Below are positions 14,033-26,499 of a stretch of DNA of 64,000 bases, in pieces. A program made the position numbers and the translations under genes. Location: the NCBI GenBank assembly GCA_030549775.1, contig CM060177.1:92938736-93002735 (forward strand), written 5' to 3'. The notes under the pieces were generated by a model that was given only the letters and a program-made list of their open reading frames with translations, was not told where the DNA came from and ran no database searches. Origin of the DNA: Tamarix chinensis (lineage: Eukaryota; Streptophyta; Magnoliopsida; Caryophyllales; Tamaricaceae). Each line of letters starts with the position of its first letter. Position 1 is the stretch's first letter.

Positions 14033-14044
14033 TGGTATCAGAGC
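14033..14044 (+). other. Primer-binding site (tRNA-Met type)
   Basis: TGGTATCAGAGC, 3 nt downstream of the 5' LTR. This is the usual plant LTR-retrotransposon primer site complementary to the 3' end of initiator tRNA-Met. It fixes the LTR boundary and the plus orientation. Confidence 0.92.
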
Positions 14045-14279
14045 TTAGGTTTTAACTACAGTGATTTGTTTTCATAAATTTTGTTTTGAACAATTTCCCA
14101 TTTGAGTTTCTAATGGCTTTTTCATATTTTGAAAATAGCAATTCTACAACACCCAGATTAACTTGTGAGTAATCAAAAATAGGTAGCGTAGGTGGCCTTT
14201 AAATGTGATATGTGTGATAGGTGTTAGTAAACTAGAAATGTTTATCCTAACATGCCTTTTGCTTTGTAGTTAGCTAACC

Positions 14280-15240
14280 ACAAAGATGAATGGACGAGTA
14301 GGATGCATGGAGGAGGCTTTCAAGACCTTCATGGAATTTGTACAATGCCAGCCTTAGCCTTAGCCACCACCCCCACCTCCCCATCATCCTTAGGAGGGTA
14401 TTGGGGAGGACTCCTCTAGAGGGTCATTGAACACAACTCTCTGCTCTATGTCAGCGATAAGGACCCTATTATTCTAGAAGGGTGGTTGTGGGATATGGAA
14501 TGTATCTTTAAGGCGGTCGACTATCCACCAACTCGAAATTTGAGCATTGCAACATTCTTTCTATATGGGACCACAAATGCATGGTGGGTAGGATGTCATA
14601 CCTAGGACGGGCCACCGATGTCCTAGGAGGATTTCAAGAAGGTGATCCATACCAAGTTCCACCCAGATATCCTCAAGAAGGAAAAAAAAAGAAACTCATG
14701 CAGCCAAACCAAGGTAGGCATGACGGTGAGGTAGTATTATGCCTGATTTATAAAGTTATTGAACTTTGCACTTGGCATAGTGGCTAGCAAGCCAATAGTG
14801 GTATATCAGTTTGAGTAAGGGCTCAATTTCAACATCCATCGGATGGTGGATGTAGTGGATTTCCTTGATTTGACCACCCTATACAAGTGGGTGTGCATCG
14901 CCACCACTATGGTTCAAGAGCAAGCATCTTAGGAAAGAGGAAGTTGGAGATGCAAGGTTTCGGAGGCAAGAACCATCCCAGAGAGGGTGGACCTTAGTAT
15001 CAAAGGAGATTTTACCAACCTCAAGGAGGTCAGTTCTAGTAGAGGGGACCTTTAGTGTCTCAACAGTGGGCCTACCAGCCACCATCTCATTAATTTCAGC
15101 AGAGGGCATCTACCCCAGCAGCGACATAGACTAGAGAGACTAAGGGGAGACCACAGGGATCTTGCCAGTTTCCTCAAAGGGGAGGATATGTTTAAGGTAC
15201 TAGGGGATACCGAGGAGGTTATTAGGAAGCCTATTTAGGT
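14280..15240 (+). pseudogene. Gypsy gag remnant
   Basis: Several frames must be combined to follow it. It starts near an ATG at 14,286. About 14,460-14,700 resembles the retrotransposon gag domain: a GWLWDME segment, an ATFFLYG segment with a W-W pair, then KFHPDILKKEK. A G/Q/R-rich tail follows and no clear CCHC knuckle survives. Stops and frameshifts interrupt it repeatedly, so it cannot make a full capsid protein. Confidence 0.7.
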
Positions 15241-15294
15241 GGGTGCCTGAACGTTATCGGCCAGGTAGAGGCTGATTGGTAGGACATATTCACG

Positions 15295-15580
15295 AGTATG
15301 CTTACCATCATTTCCTTACCAATGCATGTACTTTTTGGTTTGGGTGCTTCTTTATCGTTCCTATCTACTGCTTTTTTTACTAGAGCTGCCCTATCACCAT
15401 TTGCAAGTGTAACTATATTTGTGATGTTGCCCTTAGGGGATAAACTAGATTACACTAGACTCTACTCAAAGGTGGCCTTAGTGATAGGTGGGGTATACTT
15501 CCTAGTGGACTTGGTCAAGATGGACCTACAGGATTTTGACATCATACTTGGGATGGATATGTTAATGAGGTATTGAACAT
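15295..15580 (+). pseudogene. Gypsy aspartic protease remnant
   Basis: One open stretch carries the family order: VLFGLGAS, then a PLGDKL segment, then DLVKMDLQDFDIILGMDML. The last motif is the hallmark of the retropepsin C-terminal half in plant gypsy elements. The catalytic D-S/T-G triad of the family is replaced by G-L-G, so activity is lost even where the frame is open. It lies between the gag and reverse-transcriptase remnants, as expected. Confidence 0.8.
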
Positions 15581-15639
15581 TGATAGATTGCGTGTAGGAA
15601 CTCATAGTGTTGCATGGACTATGGAATACTAGAGTTCCT

Positions 15640-17152
15640 ATATGAAATGCAAACCTAATCCCACAACCAAGGTTGTATCTATTCACAAGCTACACATATT
15701 GGTGCGAAAAGGGTATCCTATGTTCTTGTGTAGTGTTCAAGAGTTGAGTAGGGATTTGGTAGCCTTAAAGGACATTCCTATTACACCGGACTTCGTCGAT
15801 GTGTTTTTGGAGGAGATACCTAATATGCCACTAATGCACAAGATCGAATTCACCATTGACATAGTACCAAGGGTCAAACCTATGTCGAGAGCCCCTTACT
15901 GGATGACTTTGGTAGAGTTGAGGAAGACGAAGGCTCAATTGAAGGAGTTATTGGCTCACGAGTATATCCGCCCAAGTGTGCCTTTATAGGGAGCACCAGC
16001 CCTACTCATGAAAAAGAAGGATGGGAGATTCCATTCATTTATTAACTACCGAGACCTAAATCAATTAACAGTAAAGAATCAATATCTACTTCCAAGAATT
16101 GATGACCTTTTTGACCAACTTCAGGGCGTTGTTATCTTCTCAAAGATGAACCTAAGATTAGGATACCACTAGTTGTACATTGGAGATACAGACATCATGA
16201 ACATGGATTTTATGACATAATATGGGCATTATGAATTTATGGTGATGGCTTTTGGGCTCACCAATACACTTACCATCTTTATAGATCTGATGATGAGGAT
16301 CTCATGCCATTCCTAGACCAATTTGTAGTTGTGTTCATCGATGACATTTTGGTGTACTATCGGGGTAAGGAGGACCACGAGCTGCACCTACACACAATAT
16401 TGTCCCTTCTTAGGGAGCACAGTCTATATGCTAAACTCTCCAAGTGTAGGTTCTAGATCTAGAAGGTTGCCTTTCTAGGATATGTAGTGTTAGCAGGAAA
16501 AGGAGTCGTGGATCCATAAAAAATTATGTCAGTTACAGAGTGGAAGGTGATCACAAACATATCCAAGGTTTGTAGCTTCCTGGTATAGTCAGCTATTACC
16601 GGAACTTTATTTAAAATTTATCAAGGATTGAACATCCCTTGAAAAACGTATTGAAGAAGACCACTAAGTTGTGGTGGGATGATATCTATGATGGTGTATT
16701 CCAAGAATTGAAGAAGCACCTAACTATAACTTTGATTTTGACTCTACCACTGGGATCAAATAGTTTTGAGGTATACAGTGATGAGTCTAAGCATGGGTTG
16801 GGGTGTGTATTGATGTAGAATAATAACGCGGTAGCCTACTCTTCTCGCCAGCTTAATTGGCATGAGAAAAACTACCTAATTCAAGATTTAGAATTGGTTG
16901 CGGTTATCATCACACTGAAAAATTTGGAGACACTACCTATATGGAATGCAATACAAATTTTTCATTGACCATATGAGTCTTAAATATATATTTACTCAAA
17001 AGGAGTTGAATATGAGGCATAGGAGATGGATAGAGCTAGTAAAGGACTATGATATTAAGTTGACCTATCATGAGGGTAAGGCCAACGTTGTTGTAGATGC
17101 TTTGAGTAGGAATAAATCACACTTTGTGAATTCTTGCAAGGTGCCTAATTGA
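15640..17152 (+). pseudogene. Gypsy reverse transcriptase and RNase H remnant
   Basis: The linker (15,642-15,987) carries the DFVDVFLEEIPNMP motif that precedes RT in plant chromoviruses. After a stop come [29 protein letters not shown] and, after frame changes, FIDDILVY near 16,336 as the catalytic box. RNase H follows with VYSDESKHGLGCVL near 16,770 and [13 protein letters not shown] with DALSRN near 17,000-17,110. At least eight in-frame stops or frameshifts are visible. The order and motifs place it in Ty3/gypsy. Confidence 0.88.
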
Positions 17153-17289
17153 CTACTTGAGGAACTCGGTGAGATAGGGGTTGAGCTGATCCAATTGGAT
17201 GAACTAGAGGTTTGTATGAGTGCCTTGTCAATTGCACTAACATTGTTTGATGATATTTGAGACTTGTTATCTAGAAATACTAAACTCAA

Positions 17290-18700
17290 GAGGATCTGAC
17301 AAAAGATATAGGATGGTCAGGCTAAAGGATTTCAGATACATGAGGATGGTAGCATTCCCTACAAGGGGCATTGGTGTGCACCTTAGAGTTGTGTTGATAT
17401 GAAGCGAAGGATTTTGGAAGATAGACATTATACCCCCTACTCTATTCACCTAGGAGGGGAAAAGATATACAAGGACCTTAAGCAGATCTACTAGTGGCCT
17501 CGCATAAAGCGAAAGGCAGTAAAGTTTGTGGCAAGATATCTAACATGTTAGAAGGTTAAGTTTGAGCATTGTTGACCTACAAGTTTAGTCCAGGCTTTGA
17601 AAGTGTCGGGATAGGTATATGACTCCATCTACATGGATTTTATGATTGGATTATGATGACTTGTAGTGAGTGTGACACGATCTGAGTCATTATGGACAGA
17701 TTGACTAAACCAACGATTTTTGTACCAATGAAATAGACCTATAGCATAGATCAATTGGCTAATTTTTACATGAGGTTTGTGGTTAGCAAGCATGGTAAAC
17801 CTACGGACATCGTCTCCGATAGGTACTCGAGGTTTCTTTAGCATTTCTAGGGGAAGTTACAGGAGGTTCTAAGCACAAAGCTAAACATGAGTGTCGTCTT
17901 TCACCCAGCTATAGATAAACAAACCAAGAGGACGATCCAAACACTCAAAGACATATTATAGTTTTATGTTATGGATTTTCAAGGTTGCTAGGAGGAGCAT
18001 CTATATTTGGTGAAGTTTTCATACAACAGCAGTTATCATGCTAGTAGAGTGATGACACCCTTTGAGGTACTATGTGGATGCTAGTGCCGGACACCTTTGT
18101 GTTAGAGTAACATTAGCGAGATTGTTATGCTTGGGCTTGAGATGATTGAGGAGATGACCCAATAGATCTTATTGATATAAGATAGGATGAGAGTGGCTTA
18201 GAGTCATCAAAAGAGTTACATAGATCAAGGACACCATAATGACGGTTTTAAGCTAGGGGGTAGAGTTCTGTTAAAGGTTCCACCTACTAAGGGAGTACAA
18301 AGGTTTAGTAGGAAGTGAAATTTGAGCCCGAGGTATATTGGCCTTTACGAGATTCTTGATAGGGTTGGTGAGGTTGCTTATTGTTTGGCACTCCCACTAG
18401 AACTAGCACGAGCCCATAACGTCTTTCACATCTCACAACTGCGGAAATATGTTGCAGATCCTTCCCATATAATCTAGTCTGATGAGATCTAGCTCGACGA
18501 CTCTCTAATCTATGAGGAGAGGCCTTTGTGAATTCTCTACACAAAGGTATCCTAAACCTAGATTAATTCAATTTCACTTGTGAAAATCCTTTGGAGCCTC
18601 CATGGAGTAAAAAAAACTACTTGGGAGAAAGAGAAGGAGATGCTTAAGGCATACCCTGACCTCTTCATTATAGGTGTGTTAGATTCCAAGATCTTTTTAT
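17290..18700 (+). pseudogene. Gypsy integrase and chromodomain-like tail remnant
   Basis: The zinc-binding region resembles H-x-G-G-x-KIYKDL. The catalytic core is followed in pieces (VYDSIYMDFMIGL near 17,620; a KHG segment near 17,790; a HPA segment near 17,900). The C-terminal part has HVFHISQLRKYVADPSH near 18,420, and then a segment ending in WEKEKEMLKAYPDLF (18,625-18,663). That last segment is the tail typical of the Tekay/Del chromovirus branch. There are many stops and no functional integrase. Confidence 0.82.
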
Positions 18701-18845
18701 TTTTAAGGGGTTAGTATCTTATAATATGATTTCCTCTATGTTAGGGCTAGCCATTAGAATCATATTTTCTTAAATTTCCTTTCTCTCCTTCCCAAGCATG
18801 GACTTGTGACTTCAAGGACTAAGTCTTCTTTTAATAGGGTAGTGA

Positions 18846-21800
18846 TATAATACCCTAAAATTTTAAAATTCTAAATTTGATTTATTAACATTTTAATTTA
18901 ACCTAATTTCTATTTTTTTATTTAATTATATTAAATTAATTATAGGAAAGTTTTATTCTTACTAATAAAAAAAATTCAACTCTAAAAAAATCTAACCTAA
19001 ATTCCACACCTAAATTTTTTTTTCTCTTTTTTCTTTTCTTTTCTTCCTTTCTTTTCTTTCTTTTCTTTTATATGTTTTTCTCTTCCTTATTCTTCTCTTT
19101 TCTTCTGGGTTGCATCGCCCTAGGCTAATTATCTTCCTCATTTTTTTTTCTTTCTTCCCCCTCCCCTAGGTGAGCTAAGGCATATCCCTCTCTCTTCTTT
19201 TTTTGTTCTTCTTTTCTCTTTTCTTTTCTTTTTTTTCTTTCTTTTCCTTTTTTCTTCCTTCTAGCCTATCTTCTTCCTCGCGCCCCTACCTTTCCATTTC
19301 TACACTAAACCATCTCTTCCTTGCACATTGGTCATGCCCCTGCCCTATCCCTACACCCTACCTTGCACCCTGTACCCATTTGCAACCATTCCCCCTATAG
19401 CCATGCACACTGAGCTGTCATCCCCCTCCCTTGTCATCTTCCCTTCTCCCTCAACCTCCCTTATATACCCCCTCAAACGTCTCATTGCTCTTCTCTTCCA
19501 CTTGTAAGCTTGCTTGCCAAACCCCTATTTTCCTCTCTCCTTTGTCCCTGCCAACTCTCCAGCAACACCGCCGCCCGTCATCACCCAACCAACCATCATA
19601 CTGCCTCCCCTCTCTACCTACACCTCGCCTATGCCTACTATGCCACCCTTTTCCCCTTTTCCTCCTCCCATTCCTTTCTCCTAAATCTGCACCAACAGTT
19701 GGTTGCACTACCACCACCACCATCACCAACCCTTTCCTTTCCCTCCTTACCACCACCACACTGAAGACTCCATACATAAGCACCAACCAACTTAACCACC
19801 ATAGCAAATCCCTCCTTTCTTCCCCTTCTTATTTCTCCCACTAGGCCAATCTACCCCAACACCATTGTCGGTTACCAACTCCACCACCACTAAACACCAC
19901 CAACTCCAATAAGCCCTAGTACCACCACCACCTTGACCCTAAACTGCTAATCCTCACCCACTTATCCAAAACAACCATTTTCACTATCACCACCGTTGTG
20001 CGCCACCCTGCACAATTTTCTTTATACTTTAGTTACCTCCATTTCCTTTCTCCTCTTTTATCTTTCTTTTAAGTTAAAGCCTTTTGAAAAAAAAAGGAAT
20101 AAGAAGAATAATAAGAAAGGGGAAAGAAAGCATAAATTGTGTATATCCTTATTTATAGGTAATATTCTGACGGTAGTGAAAGAGGAGGCATAGGTCATGC
20201 ATACTTAGAGACCGGAGCCACTTCAATAAGAATATAGTCATAGACAGATTTTTTCTATATTATAATATATGTGCCTAATGTGTTAATGTGTGATGACATG
20301 CATGAAATGTTAAATAACGTTGGTATTATATATGTAGTTTTGGCTTGACTATAGTAAAAGGTAAGAAAGGTGTGTAGTCATGAATGAGTTGATTTAGGTA
20401 TTTATGTATAATAATTTCCATTAATTTTATTATATTACATGTGTGGAAAGTTGAAGAGTCCTTTGTGTTGGGTGTCCTGTGACTTAGGGATGGTAGAAAT
20501 AAGATTTCTGGTGACCTAGAGGCATTTTGGTCAATACTATGAAAAATGGAATATTGAGTACTTTAGGGTGTTAATTGGCACAAAATAGGTTGGGGATACT
20601 ACATGAGATAGTTGGGGGTACTACATGAGATAGTTGGGGCAAAAATAAAGGGTTTATGGTAAATACCGAATTAGGGAGAAAGACCATAAATGTGATTAGT
20701 AAAACCTAGGAGAAAGTTATGATCATATGTGAGTAAAGTTGGAGATGGATACTATGGAGTGGATACAAGTTTTATGATGGCATCTTGGGTAGTAAAACAA
20801 ATTTGTCAAGTTATTTGAGCACTAGAGAAGGAGTTATGACCAAAAGATGGAATTAGGGTTTTGGGGAGGCCCAAGGGGTAACCCTAGGGGTAAGCTATTA
20901 TTGCATGTAAAATATGGGGGATTTGGACCGTAAACTTGTGACATGATGTTAACCATAACATTTTAGGATCGTACACTAAATTTGGTAGCCATGCGGGGTC
21001 GAAGGAAGTAGTTTTGGCTAAAATGAAAAATTAAGGTTTTGGAAGTAGCCCGAATAGGTAAGTTATTATCACATGTGTAAAATGTGGGAGTTAGGCCATA
21101 TTATTTGAGTTAATGGTTAAAATATCATTCTATGCATGGTTATGGAATTTGAGAACTATATAAGCACTAGAAAAAGGGACTATGCTAAGTAAGAGAAGTT
21201 ATGATTTTTGAGGAGGCCCAAATAGTAACCCTAGATGTTAGTTATTATCATATGTGTAAAATTTTGGTAATAAGCCATGAATCTTGAATATGTGGTTCCT
21301 AATAACATTTTGATTTTTGTAGGGTAAATTGGGGACTAAAGGGGATATAGAGGAGAAGATATGCTACGGTTGTGAGATTAGGGTTCCTAAGGGAAATAGG
21401 GTTGTTTTGGGGTAGAAGTTGGGATAGACCCTTGCATGAGTAGGTGTGCATGAATTTATAATGACCTTGAAATGAATAAAGCATGAATAATACACTAATC
21501 CTTAAAGTGGAAGATCGGTTGAGTTAAGGCTAGTTGCACTTACTGATCCATCGCCAAGAATAGCGGTCAGGAGCATCTTTTCCTGAAGCTATACCCTATT
21601 ACAGTTCCACTAGTTGATAATAGTGGAGTCCCTAACTTAAGTAAATTAAACCCTTAGATGATAATAACTATTGGTAAGACACTAAATACTTACAGTGGAA
21701 TACCATGTGGGTCAGGACCGATTGTACCTTGATTACCGATCCACTAGTGAGAATAGTGGTCAAGAGCATCCTATTCTAAAGTGGTACTTGATTACTGTTC

Positions 21801-22454
21801 CACCAGTTTAAAATAGTGGGGTTCCTGAATCCAACGTGAATAAAATCATAAATAGTTACCATTACGCTATTACCATCTCTTTGAAGAATATTAAATAAAT
21901 TGGCAAGATTAACTTATGCGCTTGTCATCTTTTATTGTAGTGTTATGAATTTATATGACCTTTTTATTGTATTATTACCTTATTCAGTACGCAGCATACT
22001 GATCAACCTTATTATGGGTATGTCCTATTTCTACTAGTAGAGACCCCTTCTGAGTCTGTGCAAGTAAATGAGGACTCACTATATGACTTCGCTGCTTATG
22101 AAGCTTTAATCATGGGAGAGTGATATTGTTCTATAACTAGAGTTGGGGATCAGAGAGTGGTGTTATCCAATTATATTTTTAAACTGGTTTTCCTCTTTGT
22201 TATTTTCATCTGAACACTTATTTATGTATTTTATTTTTATTGTCAAAATGAACATCTAACTCTTATTTATGTTATGGAATATTCTTGTTCTATATTTATC
22301 ATGCATTGTATTTTGTTTTACCTTTACCTTATAATTGGTATGAGGATGGTTTGTGGCCAAATTTATGTCAATTACAGTGATGACACCCCTCCTATGTTTA
22401 AATATTTCTTCTACTTAAATGAAATTTTTAGTAGTAAATTTTGAGGTTGTTACA
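18846..22454 (+). repeat. 3' LTR of long Ty3/gypsy element
   Basis: Begins TATAATACCCT (the first G of TG has become A) and ends GGTTGTTACA. It is about 3.61 kb and colinear with the 5' LTR. It is preceded by the AAGGGG-type stretch near 18,705 that often ends the coding region in these elements. A short tandem duplication (GAGATAGTTGGGG units, 20,605-20,641) is present only in this copy. ORFs at 19,203-19,844 are the C-rich LTR segment and not genes. Confidence 0.9.
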
Positions 22455-23154
22455 ATTATGGTTTGGGTGATGTTGGTTCTAATTATACTTAAAAAATCAT
22501 CCTTAGATATTATTTTGGTAAGTTTAAGTTTGTTCCCGATGAATGGGTATGAGTAGTGTATAGTCTTGGTGGTTTTTAGTTATTCGAATGCTTATTATTT
22601 TGCAATCCTCGTATGTATATTTAAATATTTTATACCATATACCGTTGTAATTCCTTATATGTGTTCCATGCATGTTCTCATATTGGTTTGGTATAATAGG
22701 TTGCTTAGTACCATTGTACTAAAGGGTTCCTTTTGTGGGCTCCTACATATTAAATGGGTATTGGTTTTTGCAACCCAGCTTACGAGTTCAGTCATAGGCT
22801 AGTAATTTGGGTTAAGAGCTTTGGACTATCTGGTATCATTTTTTTATCTTGATTTCGATTGTAGTTAGACCCTTATGTCCTCCTATACTTCCTCTCATTG
22901 AGTTTTGTTATCGCTAATGTTTCTTTTATTTATCCTAATACTAATATGTTTTTCCTCTCTATTCTATTTCTTATAATCATGTTATTAATTTAAGTGAAGT
23001 AATGATTTTAGCCTTAGCACTTGGTATGAGGATGGTGGAGGTAACCAAAATCATACCAAGTGGGGCATTAATACCCATCATTTATATTGTTTTAGCTTTC
23101 ATTCTTAACACTTTAAACTAAATTTTTAATTCCTAAAAATAGGGGGGTTTACAA
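22455..23154. repeat. Probable truncated gypsy-type LTR end
   Basis: The stretch 23,020-23,154 shows the closing layout of the neighbouring long LTRs: a TATGAGGATGGT word, an ATAATAC-like word, then an ending in GTTTACA. It is much diverged and may be an older LTR of the same broad group, abutting the copia element. No gene is visible. Confidence 0.35.
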
Positions 23155-23685
23155 TATATACCCTCACTCTTTATAATTGTTGAAGTACTAGAGAGGAAAA
23201 AGGTTCTTACACGCTCTTGCCACTTACCTAGTTTAGTCCATGTTCATATCTAGCTTCGGACTTGCGTGATTAAGTGTGATTACTTTAAATGCTAGTGGTG
23301 ATTAACTCTCACTAATTGTTTATTAATTTTATTAATGATGATTAACCATGATATCTATCTTTAATGTTTTCATTACCATTATATTTAATCCCAACGTCTT
23401 TGTCTTCCAATATTCTAATTCCAACTTTTTATTCCTAATAGATTAGTTGCCTATGTTAATATATGCAATTAAGATATGATTAATCACCAAAAGATTGATT
23501 CATCAGGCCACTACTATATAAACCCAACTTGCAGCATGATAGAGATCTGATACATCTTTACTCTCCTTCTTCCTCTAGCTAATATCTTTATTCTCTATCT
23601 TTAAGTTTCTTTCATATGCATCTTCATCACTTAGCTTTATTTTCTTCTCAATATATTAAAAGTTTTCAATGGGGTAGTTCCTACA
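23150..23685 (+). repeat. 5' LTR of copia element
   Basis: Shares an ordered set of words with 28,790-29,455: CCCTCACTCTTTAT at the left, then ATTTAATC, then a segment with CAAAAGATTGATTCA (CAAAGGATTGATTCA in the other copy), then an ACTATATAAACC promoter core, then an ending in TCCTAC. The TATA-like ATATAAAC near 23,515-23,522 fits an LTR promoter. The first about 70 bp of the 3' LTR are not found here, so the left end looks truncated. Confidence 0.65.
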
Positions 23686-23938
23686 TTACCTATTTGTGTG
23701 TACCAACTTTGGTGGAGAGAGATGGCAACCCTAGAAGTTGGAGACTGAAAACCTTTTTACGTTATAAAGGGGTCTTTCAAACTTAAGGTTGAGGTATACT
23801 ACATCTTCTCAAGTTCAAACTTAACTTTACTTCATCTCAGTTTGCCCAAATAAGTTTTGCTATTTAATTTGGGGCATTTTGGTTTATGCTATGGCTTTTA
23901 CAAACTAAGCTAGAAATACATACTTATTCTATGGTTTA

Positions 23939-23984
23939 TACACACACACACACACACACACATACATACATACATACATATACA
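23939..23984. repeat. Microsatellite (CA)n(CATA)n
   Basis: A run of CA repeats grading into CATA repeats, in the 5' untranslated part of the copia element just before its gag-like start. Confidence 0.95.
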
Positions 23985-24002
23985 CTACAATTTATTTGGA
24001 TA

Positions 24003-24640
24003 ATATGGCTACTTCTAATTCTAACAATATTATTATTCCTAACATGTTTACACTAGTGGCTCTTCACGGTTTGAGACATAAAAGTGGGTTCAAAATGATT
24101 TATTTTACTTTAAACCATACAACATCAATTATGTCCTATATTATGATAGTCCAATAGTTACTAATAAATCCACTGATGGTGAAAAGAAGAATGTCATTGA
24201 TTTTGATAATTACTACCAAACAACTAGGGGAGTGATGCTTCACCACATAATAAACTAAATGTTTGATGTTTATATGAAGTTTAAGGCATCTAAAGTAATT
24301 TGATATGCTAAAATAATAGAGTATATGAAAGATGATGTTGGGTTTAAAAAGTATATCGTGTCTAGCTTTCTAATGTTTTAGATTATGGATGATAGACCTA
24401 TCATAGAGTAGTTACATGAGTATGAGACCTTGGTGGAAAAAAACCGTAGCTTAGGATATAAAAATATGTGAGCACTTTCAAGCTAGTACATTGATCAAGA
24501 AACTAGCAAGTTCTTGGACTAAATTTAAGATCTTACTAAGAGATAATAAAGAATATATGGTGTTACGAGAGTTGATCGGTCATATCAAAATCAAAGACAC
24601 CACCAAATGTAAAAATGTAATACATATTAACCCTCCTGTT
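24003..24640 (+). pseudogene. Copia gag remnant
   Basis: Reads through several frames. An ATG at 24,006 starts a frame with Asn-rich sequence. Further on are MDDRPIIE, LHEYETLVEKN and then a segment resembling the UBN2-type gag core (CEHFQ, IKKLASSWTKFK, HIKIKD). This matches the gag layout of plant Ty1/copia elements. Stops interrupt it at several points. Confidence 0.65.
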
Positions 24641-25339
24641 CCATAAGTTAATGTTAACGTAGTTGAATATAGTAGTGTAGGTAATTATATCATAAACTAT
24701 AGTGGCTCTAGTAGGTTTAAGTGAAAGTAGATCAATGGCGATTATTAGTACTATACAAAGCTCGAACATATAGTATCCAACTATCAAGCAAGAATCAGCT
24801 AGAATAATCAATAACAATAAGCACAAAGCAACAACAAAAGAAAAAAAAGATATTAGAAGGGAGATAAGAATAGTCAAAGATGAAAGAACTATCAAGAAAA
24901 TATAAAGACAAATAGAGAATATGCCTCAAAATTTATTAAGGATGCCATAGCGGCTATAGTGTCTAAGGTGAACCTAATAGACATCATGGTAGGTAGACCA
25001 TTGGTACTAGAACTATGAACCAAAAATGTATTGAAAAAATAATGTTTTAAAAATTAAAGAAAATAACAATAAATAATTGTCCTTCATGAGTAACTCCGGC
25101 AAATTCTAATTCTTAGTATTAGCAAGATTTGTCTCACTCTCACTTTTGGAAAAGTTGCAGTCTTAGGTAATGTGCCATTTGTCCTTGATGTGTGTAAAAA
25201 CTTAATTTTCTAGTGTATTGCTTAGTAAGTTAGGCATCAAACTTATTTTTGAATCTAATAAGCTAGTTCATACCATGTATAGTGAATTTTTTAGAGAAGG
25301 ATTATGTAATAACGACATAATTGTACTTGGTGTTGAACT

Positions 25340-26250
25340 AATGCATCTAATTATTCTTCTTCTGTGTATAGATCTATGTCATCCTAGACTTGGTCATGTG
25401 AATTATAAATCTATTAAAAATATGAAAAACTTGAACGTTTTCTCTAATATAGTCTTAGACAAAATGAAAAAGTGTCAAATATATATAGATGCCAAACACA
25501 CTAAGGAACCCTTTAGTGAAGTAACAAAAGGGAGTGTCTTAACTTCTAGAATATGTTCATTTTAATTTTGGAGACTTTAAGAGTTACATGAACAAAGAGG
25601 GAAAACATGATTACTTTACTTTTGCATATGATTGTTCTAGATATACAAATCTCTATTTGTTAAGTATTAATAATTTAGATGAGGAAATTTTCTTGAAATA
25701 TAAGGTTGAGGTAGAGTATTAGTTTAGATAAGTCAATTAAAAGGTTGAGAATCAACCTGGGTGGTGAACATATATATATATATATATATATTACAAATAT
25801 TTTGATAAAATTTTGTGAAGAAAATTAAATTATAAATGAGTTTTCATCCCTTTATACACCAAAACAAAATGCATAGTTGAAAGAGAGAACAAAACTCTTT
25901 AAAATATGATGAATAATATGTTAACTTTTTGTGGTCACTTAAATTTATGTGGGGAGAAGCTAGTTGTCTTGCTTGTTATGTGCTTAACAAACTACATCAC
26001 AAAAAAGTTAGATAGGATATCTTATAAGATTTGGAAAAGGTATCCACCTAATATAAGGTTTATGAAAAGGGGTGTCTTATAAAGGTTATTTTACCTAACT
26101 TTTATAGGATTAATATTGTTCCTAAAATAGTTTTTGGGTATGCCTCAAATAGTGCTTCATATAGATCTATGATCAAGGATAGCGCATCAAATTATTATGG
26201 ATCTATAATTAAATCTAAAGATGCTAATTTTTTTATGATATATATCCTTT
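25340..26250 (+). pseudogene. Copia GAG-pre-integrase and integrase remnant
   Basis: LCHPRLGHVNYKSIKNM followed by KKCQIYIDAKHTKEPF (25,372-25,520) is the GAG-pre-integrase zinc-binding module of Ty1/copia. Downstream are fragments of the integrase core and, at about 26,120-26,230, VFGYASNSASYRS then a KSKDANFF segment, typical of the integrase C-terminus. A TA microsatellite lies at 25,770-25,791. Multiple stops are present. Confidence 0.8.
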
Positions 26251-26499
26251 GAGAATGGTCTCTACTAGATCTTTTACCTTTAGAACATATTTCATCTTTA
26301 TCTCATGCTAATGTTGATGTCGATGATTTGAAAGATGTTAGTGAAACTCGAAAGAGAAAAAGGTTTAGAGTTCCTATTACATTTATTTTTAACTCCATTA
26401 CTTGATTCCTTAATGAATATTATGATAATGTTTATGAGGATATTTTGATGAATTATTTATTAAAGTATGACTCTAATATCCATGATGAGGTGATGAGAC

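Noticed and set aside
14030..14044. tRNA-like sequence
   Set aside because: It is the 12-nt primer-binding complement of tRNA-Met and there is no cloverleaf around it. I saw no tRNA or rRNA gene in the window.
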